Shown here piece after piece: positions 1-11,817 of a stretch of DNA of 64,000 nt. The stretch lies in contig JAAGOF010000064.1 in NCBI GenBank assembly GCA_010645155.1, positions 2,572,163-2,636,162 on the forward strand, written 5' to 3'. This DNA comes from Tigriopus japonicus (taxonomy: Eukaryota > Arthropoda > Copepoda > Harpacticoida > Harpacticidae). Both the position numbers and the translations under genes were made by a program. Each line of letters opens with the position of its first letter. Position 1 is the stretch's first letter. The notes under the pieces were generated by a model, which saw nothing but the letters and a program-made list of their open reading frames with translations, did no database searches and was not told the DNA's origin.

Positions 1-1076
1 GACAATTGTCAATAACAGGAATATGTTGGCTCGGCTGGTTTTGAAGTGCGCAAAATGTTTCCTGCGCACATTTGCCTCTTCCATTTCTCGTATTGTTGTT
101 TGGCATTCATTTCAAATTTGGCGACGACTTGACCTCGTTAAGTGAAAAAGCATCAGTATCAACTTTTATAATTTCAAAACTTGACTTGAGACTTGGGCGT
201 GTATTTTGACGGGTTGCTTATCGAGCGCTTATGTCTAGTTAGAATTGTATATATCTTTTATGCATTCAGAGAACCCAAATATGTTACCGGAATGCCAAAT
301 ATTGAGTGTTGGAATTGTTCCATTGACTTTTAAGCCTTCATCCCTTGCTCACAACCTTTTTCTTCTTTTCTAATCGCGATGACCAAAAACATTAGATTTA
401 TTTACTAATGAACGAGCCTTTGCATGTTGGAAAGTGGATTTGAGTACGACTTCGACTTTTTTAATATTTTGTAGTGGAGTTAGAAGCTTATGCATTACTT
501 CAAATAGTTCATTCCTTGCCTATTTTTGTTACATTGTTGTCCAAAATTTTGCGAGAACGGTGTCCAAGAGCTATTCAATGCAACTGAAGTTAGTGCCAAA
601 GAATTTGGGATGCCTTTCCAAAGTTGTTTGACCCACATACATTTCTGTAAAGTCTTTGAGGATCTTTAAATCAAAAAAAAATTGTCAAGTCCCTTGACAA
701 ATTAACAACAGTTGTTGTTAAAATGAAACTCAAGGATTGCTGAATAATTTTAAGCGCCGAATATCACGAATCAAATGATTGACCGTCAGTTTTTTGTCAA
801 TCAAAAGTTTGAGAAGCCCACAGACACGCCCTAGAAGAGGTAATTTGATTTGTTTATGTCTGTCACGAGGATGGTGCCAAAACTTCTTGTTCCAACGAAC
901 CGAAAAAAATCGAAGAAAGGAGAAACCAAACTGAAAGTCCGTTCAATCAAACACTTTGAAACGAAGGGACACCATAATTTTGTGTTTTATTTTATTTTTT
1001 GTTCCTCCAACCTTTGACGTGTTTCCCTCCCGGGACACACAACCACCCCAAGAATGATTGGAGACTGTTTTTTCAG
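1..1076 (+). other. Intron upstream of the first visible CLEC16A exon
   Basis: No coding stretch is supported here. The segment ends in a pyrimidine tract and AG acceptor at 1075-1076, so it is most simply the 3' part of an intron of the CLEC16A gene, whose N-terminal exons would lie before the window. AT-rich, with no recognisable repeat. Confidence 0.6.
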
Positions 1077-4000
1077 GTATTGGTAGCGAATTATTGGAAG
1101 GCGTCTTTATTCCCAGTCCCAAGGGAGAATCAAAGGGATTTTACAATGTGAAACTGATGGAAAAACTGCTCCACATCTTGCTGGCCTCTTGCCAATATGG
1201 TAAGTTGAGTGTGGTTCCTTCTGGCTACTGAGCGCCTGACTAAGATCCTGTTCCTTCTTTCGTTTCCCAAGGGAGCAAGATCCGTTTGATTACGCTGGAA
1301 ATCGCCACCATGCTGATCAAATCTTTAGTGATCAATCCCGAGGGCAGAAGTTTCTTGAGCGATACCCATTTTGCACAAATTGAAGGGATTCGTGAAGAGA
1401 GCACGCTTTTGCTGAGAAATTTTTATAAGGTGAGTGGAAAATGCAACCCATGCCTTTGCTAATACACCCAAGATTATGCATACTTTCCGGGATAAAATTC
1501 CATAATCCAACCTTGAACCTTTCCAGAGTGAAGAAATCTTTCTTGACATGTTCGAAGATGAATATCGCGCCGTGACCAAACCACCCACTCGAATCGACTA
1601 CGTCATGTCAGATGCCTGTTTGCTTCTCCCGCCCACAGGCACGCCCCTCTCTGGGATTGATTTCACCAAACGTTTGCCGTGTGGAGAGGTGGAGCGAGCT
1701 CGAAGATCCATCCGGACGTTTTTCTTCCTGAGAAGACTCTCTTTACAAGTGCAAGGATTGGCCGAGGACAAATTGCCACTCTCGAATACGGACAGCTTGA
1801 TCCAAGTTCAAGACGTCCTTGATCTCAGTAAGAGCCATTAGATAAACAATACTGTATTGTTCTTTTGACACTCCAAAAATATGACTAGAGAAGCGTCATT
1901 TTCATGGGCATTTTCCGTGTAGTGGAGACGAGAGGATTTTTTAAAGATAAAAAGGGGAAAGGAGTCTGTCCGTAGTCCATACTGTGTGTGTACTATGTAC
2001 GTTCAAATTACGTTACTTTGATCAAAATTATAATGTACGTTCACAGCATTACAAGGGGGGGGAGGGGTCAAATCAAATAACATGGGCTAAGTGGGGCTAA
2101 CTTCAAAGGCCCAAATTTGATTTCGCGGAAGAATCAGGATTTATTTGCACATGCAAATATGAGTGCCCGGCTTTGACAATTTTCAGCCAAATATCCCCCT
2201 CACTGCTTTTTGAAAGCCACGAAAAAGTAAGTACAAAGTACTTGACCCCCAGGTTAAGTGGTCCTTTGGCATGTTGATAGGCCCATGACTCTAGGGTCCA
2301 CTTTATGGACACGTGATAAAGTGAGATCGATTAGGTTCCTGGTTTAAGAAACCGGATAACGCCGGATATTCACTCATAAATCACGACTGAGCAATATGCA
2401 CAACGTATCCTTAAGTCATGACTAGAGCTGCAAAAATAGTGCAAATAAAAACGTCAAAAAAACGCATCAAAAATGCATCAAAATGCAAAAAATGTAGAAT
2501 GAAAATGCAAAAAGAGCGCACGGTCGAGGAACATTTGGTCTAAATAAAATATCTTTGATGAATAAATCTAAATTTAGTCTTAAAATGTGCATAGCTCTTG
2601 GTTCTTCATTAAAATATTATCAAAATAAAAAATGGTTGTAAATCAAATTGTTGTTAGTGTCGCCAAACTTCGCGTATTGAGTCTAAAGGATCTTGGAACA
2701 GATTTGTACTGACGCTGTCATTCTTTAACTGAAAAGCTAGTGACAATACTTAAGATACAAATGTCAAAGAAATCTTAAACATTTAAAGCTAGAAGTTTTC
2801 CAACATGGTGCTCAAAAAATCCTTCTCTTCCTTACTGGCAATATACCTTTCATCCAATCAAGGAATTGCACTTGAAGAGTGATAGATGTGGTTGATCAGG
2901 AAAACCTCAACTGTAAAACAATTTCAGCTAAGCATCCCAAGGAAAATAAGAAAAGAAAGTTGTTAAATTTGGTGGGAAATGTCAAAGGCAAAAAGATTCA
3001 GAGTTCTTAAAAAATTTGGGAAAAACTCCAAATTTGGACAAGGCCAATAGTGCAAATAAAAGAGAGTAAATGCTAGAAAAATTCAAAAAACTGAATTTCA
3101 ATAAAACGTCAAAAAATGCTTATCAACCAAAATAATAAAAGAAATGAAAAGAAAATATCGGAAAATGAAATAAAATGCATTTGCAAGAAATGTGCAGCCC
3201 TGTCTTGACTCTAATCCAAGTACGCAGCAAGTCATTGATTTCGAAACTGTCGTGACAACGTGACCAAACACGTGTTGATCAATGGCCTCAAATAATGTCT
3301 TCCTGGATACAATATTCCTCAAAGTTATAGTAAAGCTAAAACCGAATATGTTTTTTTTCTTCTGATTTTTAGACAATTCCGACTTGGTTGCTGTGACCGT
3401 GACGAATCGCGATAATACGAAGCAAAGACGGTACCTCGTTGTGGATGTTCATCAGATCATCTTGGTTGAGCCTGACTCTTCTCGTTTGGGCTGGGGTGTG
3501 GCCACATTTGCTGGGTTCTTGCAAGATTTAGATGTCCTTACCGATAAAGATGACTCGCGATGCCTTCATGTGACGGTTCATCGTCCAGGAGGATCAGGGA
3601 TCTCGGCAGGATCTCGTTTGCCTTTGCTCTCCGCATCATTTACGTTTGACGATCACATCCGGTGCATGGCCGCCAGACAAAGGTACACAAGATTTCCTGA
3701 GAACTTGCGTGAAAATCGTGAGGAAACTATTGTAGCTTCAAATGCAAAGCAAACGGGCTTTTGGACAGAATACACTACTTATGCGTGATTGATCGACTGA
3801 TGATCAATGTCAAGGGGTTTCTCTGCCTGCCCTTTATAAAAACACGTGCTGTAAAGAAAAAATGAGTGACTTCAGGTGTTATTGATCGTATTTTAGTAGG
3901 TCTCGGATCATCCACTAATATCACGTTCACTTCAATTGGGTCAACACTAGACAACGAGCAGTCTTTCCCGGACATTCGAGCCATTCATGGAAAGTTATGA

Positions 4001-7000
4001 GGTCTGGGCTTTTTTTTACCAAGGCCATTTCCACATTAACGAATGAGTTGGAAAGGGGCAGAGAAGAGGAAGAAGAGAAAGAAAAAAAACGGATGGACGG
4101 ACCTGTTGCGGGGAAGGAAGCAAGTAGCAGACGGAGGAAAAAGAAAGAAAAAAAGACTCTCCAGCCTCTTGTAAAAGCTTCTGGAATCCCTTTTTAAGGC
4201 GTGGGTCACTTGTCCGTGGAATGTAGGAGTCAATGGCTAGAATATCTCATATCCTGTGCGTACTTTCTGAGCACACTAGTTCAGAACCATTCGAATCAAG
4301 GGCCTTTATCTGTGGCTATCTCCCCTTTTTTGCTGTTGGTAGAGCTAAGAGCTAGAGGAAGGTCATTTAAAGCCCAAGCAGCTAATGCCCACCATAAATT
4401 AGACCTTTAAAATGGACCCCAAGGGCAATTAGAAATCAAAAGCTCGTTCATGGAAATCCACTCCAAATGCTAGTCTTCTCTCATTGGATTTATTTTCTTT
4501 TCGTTCTCCCCACAGGCTCACCAAAGGCCGCACCAAGGCTCGGCAAAGAAAGATGCATCAGATTGCCCAATTGTTGGAATTGCCCGGCAATGTCGGCCCA
4601 AGCTGCCCGTCTCCGCCTTCACTCAATCTCCATTCGTTGAGAAAAGAGGCGGCAGCACAGCGTAAGTGGTTCATTCTTACTACCCAGTCCCATTTGCCGA
4701 CCTTTACGTGGAACAACTTTATCGCATAATTGGATCTTCAAAAGGATTTTTGTTAAAATTAATGTAGTTCCCCTGAACCAAGTTCTGGCACCCTTATGCA
4801 CGACATTTTTGCCTGAGCACGACGCATATTTTTGGGCATTACGGACACGATGTGGATTTGAGGTTGGAGTTTGAGCCAGAAATTCTGCGGGTATGAGTGT
4901 TCCACTTGAAGATTTGATGAAATAATGGCAGTATGTTGTTTAAGACCGAAATTGCCGAACATCAAAGAACTTGTCCATCAAAACTTGAACATAATGACAA
5001 ACTGTATTGAATAAGATATGAACAAGGTTAGTTACAAGGAACTCATCAAGTTGCAGTAGCTCGGTAAAGGTTGCCTAAATCTGAGGGTAGTTCGATGCAA
5101 AAGTTGAAATCTTTTTTATTGCTCAGATGAAGCGGTTTTCCTTGTTTTTGAGCCCGCTTGAATTTTCTTCAACCTCAAAAAAGGCATTTCGTTCCAACTT
5201 TCCTCGTGTATTTTCGGAGCAGGTGTTTGTTGATCCCGATCCCGTGTTTTCTTGTAACGTAGTATTAGCTGTAGACCCCGATTGAGCAATCGGGATTCTT
5301 AGATGGCAAATCGCTTTACTGCCTCGTAAAAACAATAAGTCTCTTGAAAGCTATTTGTAGCACTTTCATTAAATATATTGTTTTGTGCAATTTGGTTTCA
5401 CTTAGCAGTGACAACCGGATACAAGCCTCAGTTAATGTTTAGAGAGAGAAGCCCTTGAGATGATTCTCTTGGAATGGGTCGATTTCTCGAGAGTGACAAA
5501 TAGGTTCTTGGGAATGGAACGAGGCAGAAAATTAGAAATTGAAGAGGCGTGTCCATTCTTGGACAAGAAGAGTGCTTGTGGGGCCATTTCTCTGGAGATT
5601 GACAGTCCAGGGATTTGCCTCAGCCCAAATGGATCTTCTTGTAAGTCGCAACTCGACAAAGGACAACGCGTCGTTTCTTAAGGAAAAAGTCCACTTTAAA
5701 ACCAACTTTTTATCCATGTGTGCTCTTGTTAATGGTTGTTTAATTCACTAAGGTGAAGTTTCATACAAAACCTTTTTTGTAATTTCCTCCATGGCGTCTT
5801 GGCACAAGGTATAATGTTTTAAAATGATTGTTGATGATTGCAATGAATGCATTTTCATATTCTGTCTTTTCTGTAACGGTATTACACGCAGGGTTTATGA
5901 TTGAGTCCCATTTGAATCGCACCACTTTTCCTGAGAGAAGTTAACCTTTTTTTCTAGATGGTTTCAAATGTAATGCCATTTCGTTTGTAAATTTTGGACA
6001 ATGTAATTGTTCCTTCGTATTGGGGAACTTCAGTTTTTTTCTTTTTCTACTTCATCTACTTTTTAAGGAAAAGAAATGCATCTTCATTTTCTTTCTTATT
6101 TAGCTTCCAAAAAAGTGTTGTCATTGTTTGTGATCAAGAATTGAAAGCTTTTGGAAAAATGATGATTTGAACGCGTGGAGTAGGCATAATTGCGCACGTT
6201 ATTGAATTTGTTGCGCCAAAACGTAGCTGATTAGCTTTCCTTTGATAACAAATTGCATGTGGTAATTTTTTGGGCTTTTTGGGAAAGATCCTTTTCTTGC
6301 ACATCTGCAACGTAGAAATGTTGTAGCTTAGAATACCGGTATATGGAGAGAAGGTTAGAGATGATTGATAACGGTGTTAATAGGTCGGTTGTTGGGGTAG
6401 TTTGGAAATCCAGTAGAAAAAGAGGTGAAGCATAGTTATACAGGAGAAATAAACATGCTCGATCTAGTTTCGCTACATGGGTTGCGTTTTTCAGTCGCAA
6501 AAACATAGCTTATTCACTGAACATGTACTCGAGCATAGTTATTTCTACCCCGTCTTACTTTGCTTCACCTGAGCTTCAATTAAACTTCTAAACTACCTCA
6601 ACCACCGAATGTATGAATACATTTGATTCCGATTAAAATAAAGATGTGATCGATTTTTAAGGCTTTACCGTAGGCAATTTTCTGGGTGAGGTTTAGATTT
6701 CTTCGTCATTATAGGCTAGTTAGCAAATGACCAACACATCTTCTTTTCTTCGATCGAGTATCTTGAGATTCCAATTAATAGAGAACCCACGTCATTTAAT
6801 GCTTTTGTTTACTTTAGTTTGGTCGAATTAAGGAAAGCTCCGGAGAGGAGAATTTTCTTTGCAAACATGTTGAACTTTTTTTTACCACCCTAATTGACAA
6901 CAGGAACCAAATTTAGAACCATTACGTAGATCACAAAAATAGATCCTATTTCGGGTATGAGGCAAGAGCCAACCAACCCTTGACGACTTTGGCTGGATGT

Positions 7001-8787
7001 TGACTCTTCCTCCAAATCCCTCGTGAATACGTCAAATTGAAAGACCTTCAAGGTTCAAAAAAGCCAAAAAATATCTTTCGGTAAGGCAGCTCCATTGCTC
7101 GCAAGGAGATCATAAACCTTGTCTTGTTATTGCAACATATCCATGCTCCAACCACGTCCTTCAAATGAGTGTTCGCTTTCTCAAAGATGCACAATGCCAA
7201 AAGAGGTCTTAGACACGGCTCACAAATCATTGGAACCACTGCAATGTTACATTAGCCTTTGGTTCAGAAACTCATCCATTAATCCAGGTTTCTCTGCGAG
7301 CCTTTGGCCTTTTACTCGGGTTCTAAAGCGATTGTTCCATAATTTATCTCCTCATCCCACTCTTTTACGTACAGTACAGTACGCAATACGTTTAAGTGCA
7401 ATCATGGAGCTCGTGTTTTTATATGATTGCGCAGGTCGAGGTCGATCCAGTTCTGGAGTGAGTAGTGGTCATTCATCACCTCGAGGCGGTCCTGGTCCTG
7501 GAACTGGAACAACCTCCTACCGACCTCTGTTCTCAATGGCGGGTAAGGTTCCTGGAGCAGTTGCGCTCTTGCGGGAACAATCCCTGAATCACGCCGAGCG
7601 ACAACAGAACGTGGGTCCTCAGGATTTGAACCGTTCGGCGGCTTCAGGTAAGAAAGTGGGTGGGGACCATGGGTCATTGAGAGAATGACCAAGGAGGGTT
7701 CTTTTTGGGATGAATGTTGGCTTGATGAGAAAAGGATTTGGGCGGGGGTCAGTAGAAGCTAAAGGAGATTAATGAATCCAGTTGTGATTAACCTTGGTAC
7801 ATGATGGTCTTCTAGAAAGATGTGTGTAATGTAGCCTTGATGTTCCTAATTTATTGATGAATGTGGAACGACCTCATTTTTGGCTGATTTTCCTTCTTTT
7901 TGGCATGATGATGAAACTAGATTATCCTTCCCAAAATTGCATGATGTTTTGAATTAATTGGTTGACGAGTTGGACACCATGAAGCCAAACAATCCAACTC
8001 GTTGAGGTTACATCTATTGAAAAATGGTCCATATTTTTTCCTAGAATTCCAGTAAGAAGCTTTAGATATTGTTCGCTTGTCAGAACTACTAGTAGTTGTC
8101 CAAAATTGTGAGGTGGTTCATGCTTTGGGCACCTCCTTTTTATTTTTCAAATAATAATAACACGCCCATGTTGTAATTTGGCATGGTTCACGTGCGTTTA
8201 AGGCATTAACTTTGCCAGGTTTTTTCTGTGAGACCTAGAGAAATATTATTCTCCACCTTGAAAGAAAGATCTGATTTATCCCTCGGCTTAAAACAATACA
8301 AATTTCTTCACGCGCAAGTCTGTTAGAATTGAGACTAGTTGGACCTGAAAAATACTCTTATGAAGTTATCAAGTATTCCAAGACTTTCTATTCTCTTGCA
8401 AATAAGCTTGTTTTTAGTAGTCTCATGGTACATTCAAGGCGTATCACGTATTTACCACCGAGCATGATCTCGCACTTTTAAATCTAACATTAGTCTTTTG
8501 CCACATGTTAACATGTTCTTTTTTTGTTGGCTAATGTTTGTACATTTAACCTTTTCTTTAACCCAGCTCCCGTCGTATTACCGTCCACGCCCATTGCAAT
8601 AACTCTGAGACCGAGCACAACCGAGTCCGAAGACGACACGCCACATGGCACACCCACTAGACGCATTCTTAAAGCTGGAATGACCACACCCACACCCATT
8701 GCCAATGATGAAGAGTTTTTTAACCAAGACGAGACCTCACCTCCTCCCACGGATCCTCTCCCAATGGAAACTGAAACCACCCTTTAA
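1077..8787 (+). CDS. CLEC16A: CLEC16A/Ema homologue, C-terminal half (seven exons, 5' partial)
   Basis: Exons read by hand: 1077-1199, 1272-1429, 1527-1827, 3373-3682, 4516-4661, 7435-7647 and 8567-8787. All have GT-AG borders, and together they give one continuous frame of 489 residues plus a TAA stop. Family marks are clear: LLPPTGTPLSGIDFTKRLPC and GEVERARRSIRTFF in exon 3, VEPDSSRLGWG, DDSRCLHVTVH and FDDHIRC in exon 4, then the basic RLTKGRTKARQRKMHQIAQL across the exon 4/5 junction, and KVPGAVALLREQ in exon 6. The tail is low-complexity Ser/Thr/Pro, as in relatives. CLEC16A (Drosophila ema) is a cytoplasmic, endosome-associated regulator of endolysosomal trafficking, autophagy and mitophagy. 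The N-terminal FPL region is outside the window. The last intron-exon boundaries are less constrained because the tail is poorly conserved. Confidence 0.93.
2423..3201. mobile_element. hAT-like non-autonomous element in a CLEC16A intron
   Basis: The left end starts TAGAGCTGCAAAAATAGTGC. The right end, read on the other strand, starts AGGGCTGCACATTTCTTGC. These are imperfect inverted termini of the hAT kind. The flanks are GTCATGAC (2415-2422) and GTCTTGAC (3202-3209), seven of eight identical, as expected for an aged 8-bp target duplication. The interior is AT-rich with many ATGCAAAA-like words and has no ORF of note. It lies within the 1.5-kb intron between CLEC16A exons 3 and 4. The exact end may be off by one base. 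Confidence 0.5.
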
Positions 8788-9010
8788 CGACAGCCCTGCA
8801 TGTTGCTTCAAATATACATAACCTTGACTTAACCAACAAATAGTTGAGTGACCCTAATCAATGTTGTATGTGTGTTTCGTTTTTTATCACTGACTCAGAT
8901 GATTAGGACTTGTTGGAAAGACTGGAATTAATCTCATAAGGAAACACGTTAATGAAAAGCTAAATGAGGTCCTCGTCGCATATTCAGTGCAGAGATCAAA
9001 GAGCATTGAT

Positions 9011-9294
9011 CTAGTATAGTATAGTAACTTTATTCTCTGAACTCAGACTATACTCAGTGTAGGTGCATGGGGAGAATGTGGTCGGATCAAATCAAACGAG
9101 CCCTCAAAAGCCGGCTTCGAAAACGATGTGGACTCCTCTCTTAAAATCGTTAAGTGTTTTGTCAGTGGATTGTTTCAGTCCCGTGGTAGACGGTTCCAGT
9201 CGTTAATAACCCTCTGACTGAAGAACGAGCCTCGCGTACAAAGACGATCGTCCACCTTTACAATCAAGACGTTATTTTTTAGTAAAGAGTTTGA
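9011..9294 (-). repeat. LINE (non-LTR retrotransposon) 3' fragment, frameshifted
   Basis: On the minus strand the translation contains TRGSFFSQRVINDWNRLPRD, the conserved C-terminal tail that follows reverse transcriptase in many invertebrate non-LTR retrotransposons. A stop follows at 9175-9177. The next expected motif (LNDFKRGVH) is present in a different frame, so the fragment is dead. The 3' end runs into short TATAG repeats near 9011-9026, a common tail in such elements. It is a 5'-truncated copy about 280 bp long. Its upstream side abuts the target duplication of the hAT-like element at 9297. Confidence 0.75.
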
Positions 9295-9895
9295 ATTAGG
9301 GGTGGGCGAGAAGCCGGTCGAAGTGTCGACACCAATACCGGCTATTTCCAACTTTCGTTGTCACTGGCGACACCTAAAAGGTTTCGTGATTGTCTTTCAA
9401 AAATACTAAAAATTTACTGCATAAACACTTTCACAGCAGGTGCAGGCGTCGACACCGGTGTCAGTGATTGTCGACTTTGACAATGGACCGTGTAGAGCTT
9501 GTTTACTTTTCTTGGTTCGCTCAATGAGTTCAATTGCTTAACGTTAGATAGCGCAGCACCTTGAGAGGTTGAAAGACGAATTGGACTGTGAAATTCCACC
9601 AAGTTTTGGCGTCTACAACTTTGAAAATGCAAGTGTTTTTGCGCGAAAACCGAATGTTAATTGTTCTTTAAGATATGCGCTGTAATTTCAACTCTTCTCC
9701 TGTTAAGTGTATTGTTCCAAATTTGAATAAGTTGACGGCAAGTTTTGGCGCTTCGAGATTGCGCTGCGCATTCCTGGTGTTTGTAGAGAGAGGCGAGGCA
9801 GAGACGGCTTGGCCACACTTCCAGTGAGGGAGACTCCCAACCCTACGAGGGACTCTTGCGGCGCAACTCTGAAGTTGAAACCGAAAAACAGGTAT

Positions 9896-10325
9896 TGTTG
9901 GAAATAGATGTTGAGCGACAGACGAGTGTAGAACTACTACTGTTTATTCATGTAAGTGCAATATTTATAGTTGATAGGGGTAACACATATGAGCAAGTAA
10001 CAATCTCACTTATCGGAATAAAGTCAACTCATACAGTGCAACCTTTCAAGTGAAATTACATTTCTAACACTTCCCCTCACTTGAAAGTCCTAAAACTAAA
10101 GTTCGGGAGTTCAGGTCCGGCACGTTTCCAACCATCAATTCGTCGATGTCTTCGTTTCCACGTCAATTCAGATCTGTCCCACATTTTGTGCGCATTACTT
10201 TATTCATGTAAGTGCAATATTTATAGTTGATAGGGGTAACACATATGAGCAAGTAACAATCTCACTTATCGGAATAAAGTCAACTCATACAGTGCAACCT
10301 TTCAAGTGAAATTACATTTCTAACA
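9896..10325 (-). mobile_element. Miniature LTR-retrotransposon remnant with 5-bp target duplication
   Basis: GGTAT flanks both sides (9891-9895 and 10326-10330). The element has TG...CA ends. A 127-bp direct repeat (9943-10069 and 10199-10325) marks the two LTRs. The copy at 9896-10069 is full length (174 bp) and the other lacks its U5 part. Orientation is set on the minus strand: within the LTR a TATAAATA box precedes an AATAAA, and a purine tract (GTGAGGGGAAG) sits directly before the 3' LTR. The roughly 130 internal bases encode an open tail (starting MWDRSELTWKRRH, ending FRTFK and a stop) that may be the end of pol. Terminal TGTTAGAAATG resembles Ty1/copia LTR starts. It is nested in the 5-kb hAT-like element. 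Confidence 0.8.
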
Positions 10326-11539
10326 GGTATTGCGCGCATGCTCAACCAAGCCCACTGGGCTCAAATCGACTAAGTCCATCTCGGTTTCAAATTTGAAAGT
10401 AATCATCAATAGATGGCGGTGTTGACCATCAAAGACGCTTCTGGTTGGAATTTGCTTCTCTACCGGGATAAATGTCAACTAACATGAGAATCGGAGTTTC
10501 CTAAGGAATCATTGAAGTTGCCGTTTTGGTGCCATGAGAGACAGGTTCAAAGTTGCATTTTCAAATAGAATCTTAGATATCGGAGAACTTCACTTGGCAT
10601 TGAATTTATAAATGGTGCGTCAACATCACAATTTTTTGGGTGGTTAATTTGTCCAAGTTGCTAAACTGTTTTTTAAACGGCAACCCTGTCCACGGAGCAA
10701 CCGAGGAATAAAGGGATGGCCTTCAGTGTGGCCACTTGATAGGAATGTTGAAAAAATTTCCGGAATTGAACATCGTGGATGGAAACAAAAAGCCCAGCCA
10801 TTAACTAAAGACTTCAAATGATATATTGCTTTAAAACACACAGGACAATGTTCTTTTGCTTTTGAAAAGATACAGCTACTTCAATATGATGATATGATAT
10901 GTGTATTTTTTCAAAACGCTTTTTTTACCTTACACTTCAGTCACAATGCATGCAAGATCACAACATCTAAAGTTCATAGATATCCCCAGATGCGACATAC
11001 TACCAGGTCTTAAAAGACTACTTTTTGCTGAAGACACAGAATGTGGGGAAAGTTGTTGAATTTCCACTTTTCCAGTTTTCAGCTTAGTATGTCCAAATTT
11101 ACTTGCTCCACACATGAAAATCTTTGTTTGTATTGGGATAAATTACATGTTGCAGACATATAAACAAATTCCAAATTTGAGTTCTGATATTTCTTTGGGG
11201 TTTTAATTGCTTATTTATGCAATAAACACAATTGCTCTTAGCATGCAATCATTTGACATGTAAATGATAACAGTCCTTCTGCCAAACCCCTCGTTTGGAA
11301 ATAAGATATTGTCTTGAAATATCTTATCAAATCATTTTGAAGGTGGAAATAAGTTTGGTGGCTGTAAAAGCAGATGGCTATGAGTAATTAGTTTGGACAT
11401 ACTTGTTTTTCAGCACTAACTGAATGCAGTACAACAACAAACTGTGACTTTTCCTTCAAAACAAAGCACCCATATAGCTCAGTTTGTCATATCTGTGTAT
11501 ATCTGTGCTAGAGTTCTGATTCACTGAGTTTGGAAAAAA

Positions 11540-11588
11540 CGACTAAGTCAATCTCGGTACCGAATTTCAAATATCCGTCAATAGATGG
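11540..11588 (+). repeat. Divergent direct repeat (partner at 10367-10416)
   Basis: CGACTAAGTCAATCTCGGTA and the following bases to TCAATAGATGG match 10367-10416 with a few substitutions. The two copies are about 1.17 kb apart and both lie inside the 5-kb hAT-like element. Origin unknown. Confidence 0.5.
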
Positions 11589-11745
11589 ACCTTCATGGTT
11601 GGGAATCTAGGCGCTTCGCGCCTATATCTATGGGCGAGGACTCTTGAGCAAGGAAGCGATACGACATTTTTGGTTCCAAGTAAGGCCATTGAAAGCAAGT
11701 CTAGAGATCACTCAAGACTTTAATTTTTATATTTTAACCAGGGAG

Positions 11746-11817
11746 ACCTATAACTCATAACCTATAAAACTCAGTAAACTCACTAAACTCAGACCTATAA
11801 CTATAACTTAAACTAAC
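11746..11817 (+). repeat. Low-complexity CTATAA/CTAAACTCA repeat
   Basis: Irregular reiteration of ACCTATAACT and AAACTCA words over about 70 bp. Simple-sequence tract with no apparent gene. Confidence 0.6.

Noticed and set aside
2053..2067. G-run (nine G, A, four G) as a possible G-quadruplex
   Set aside because: Too few separated G-tracts, and located in an intron without other support.
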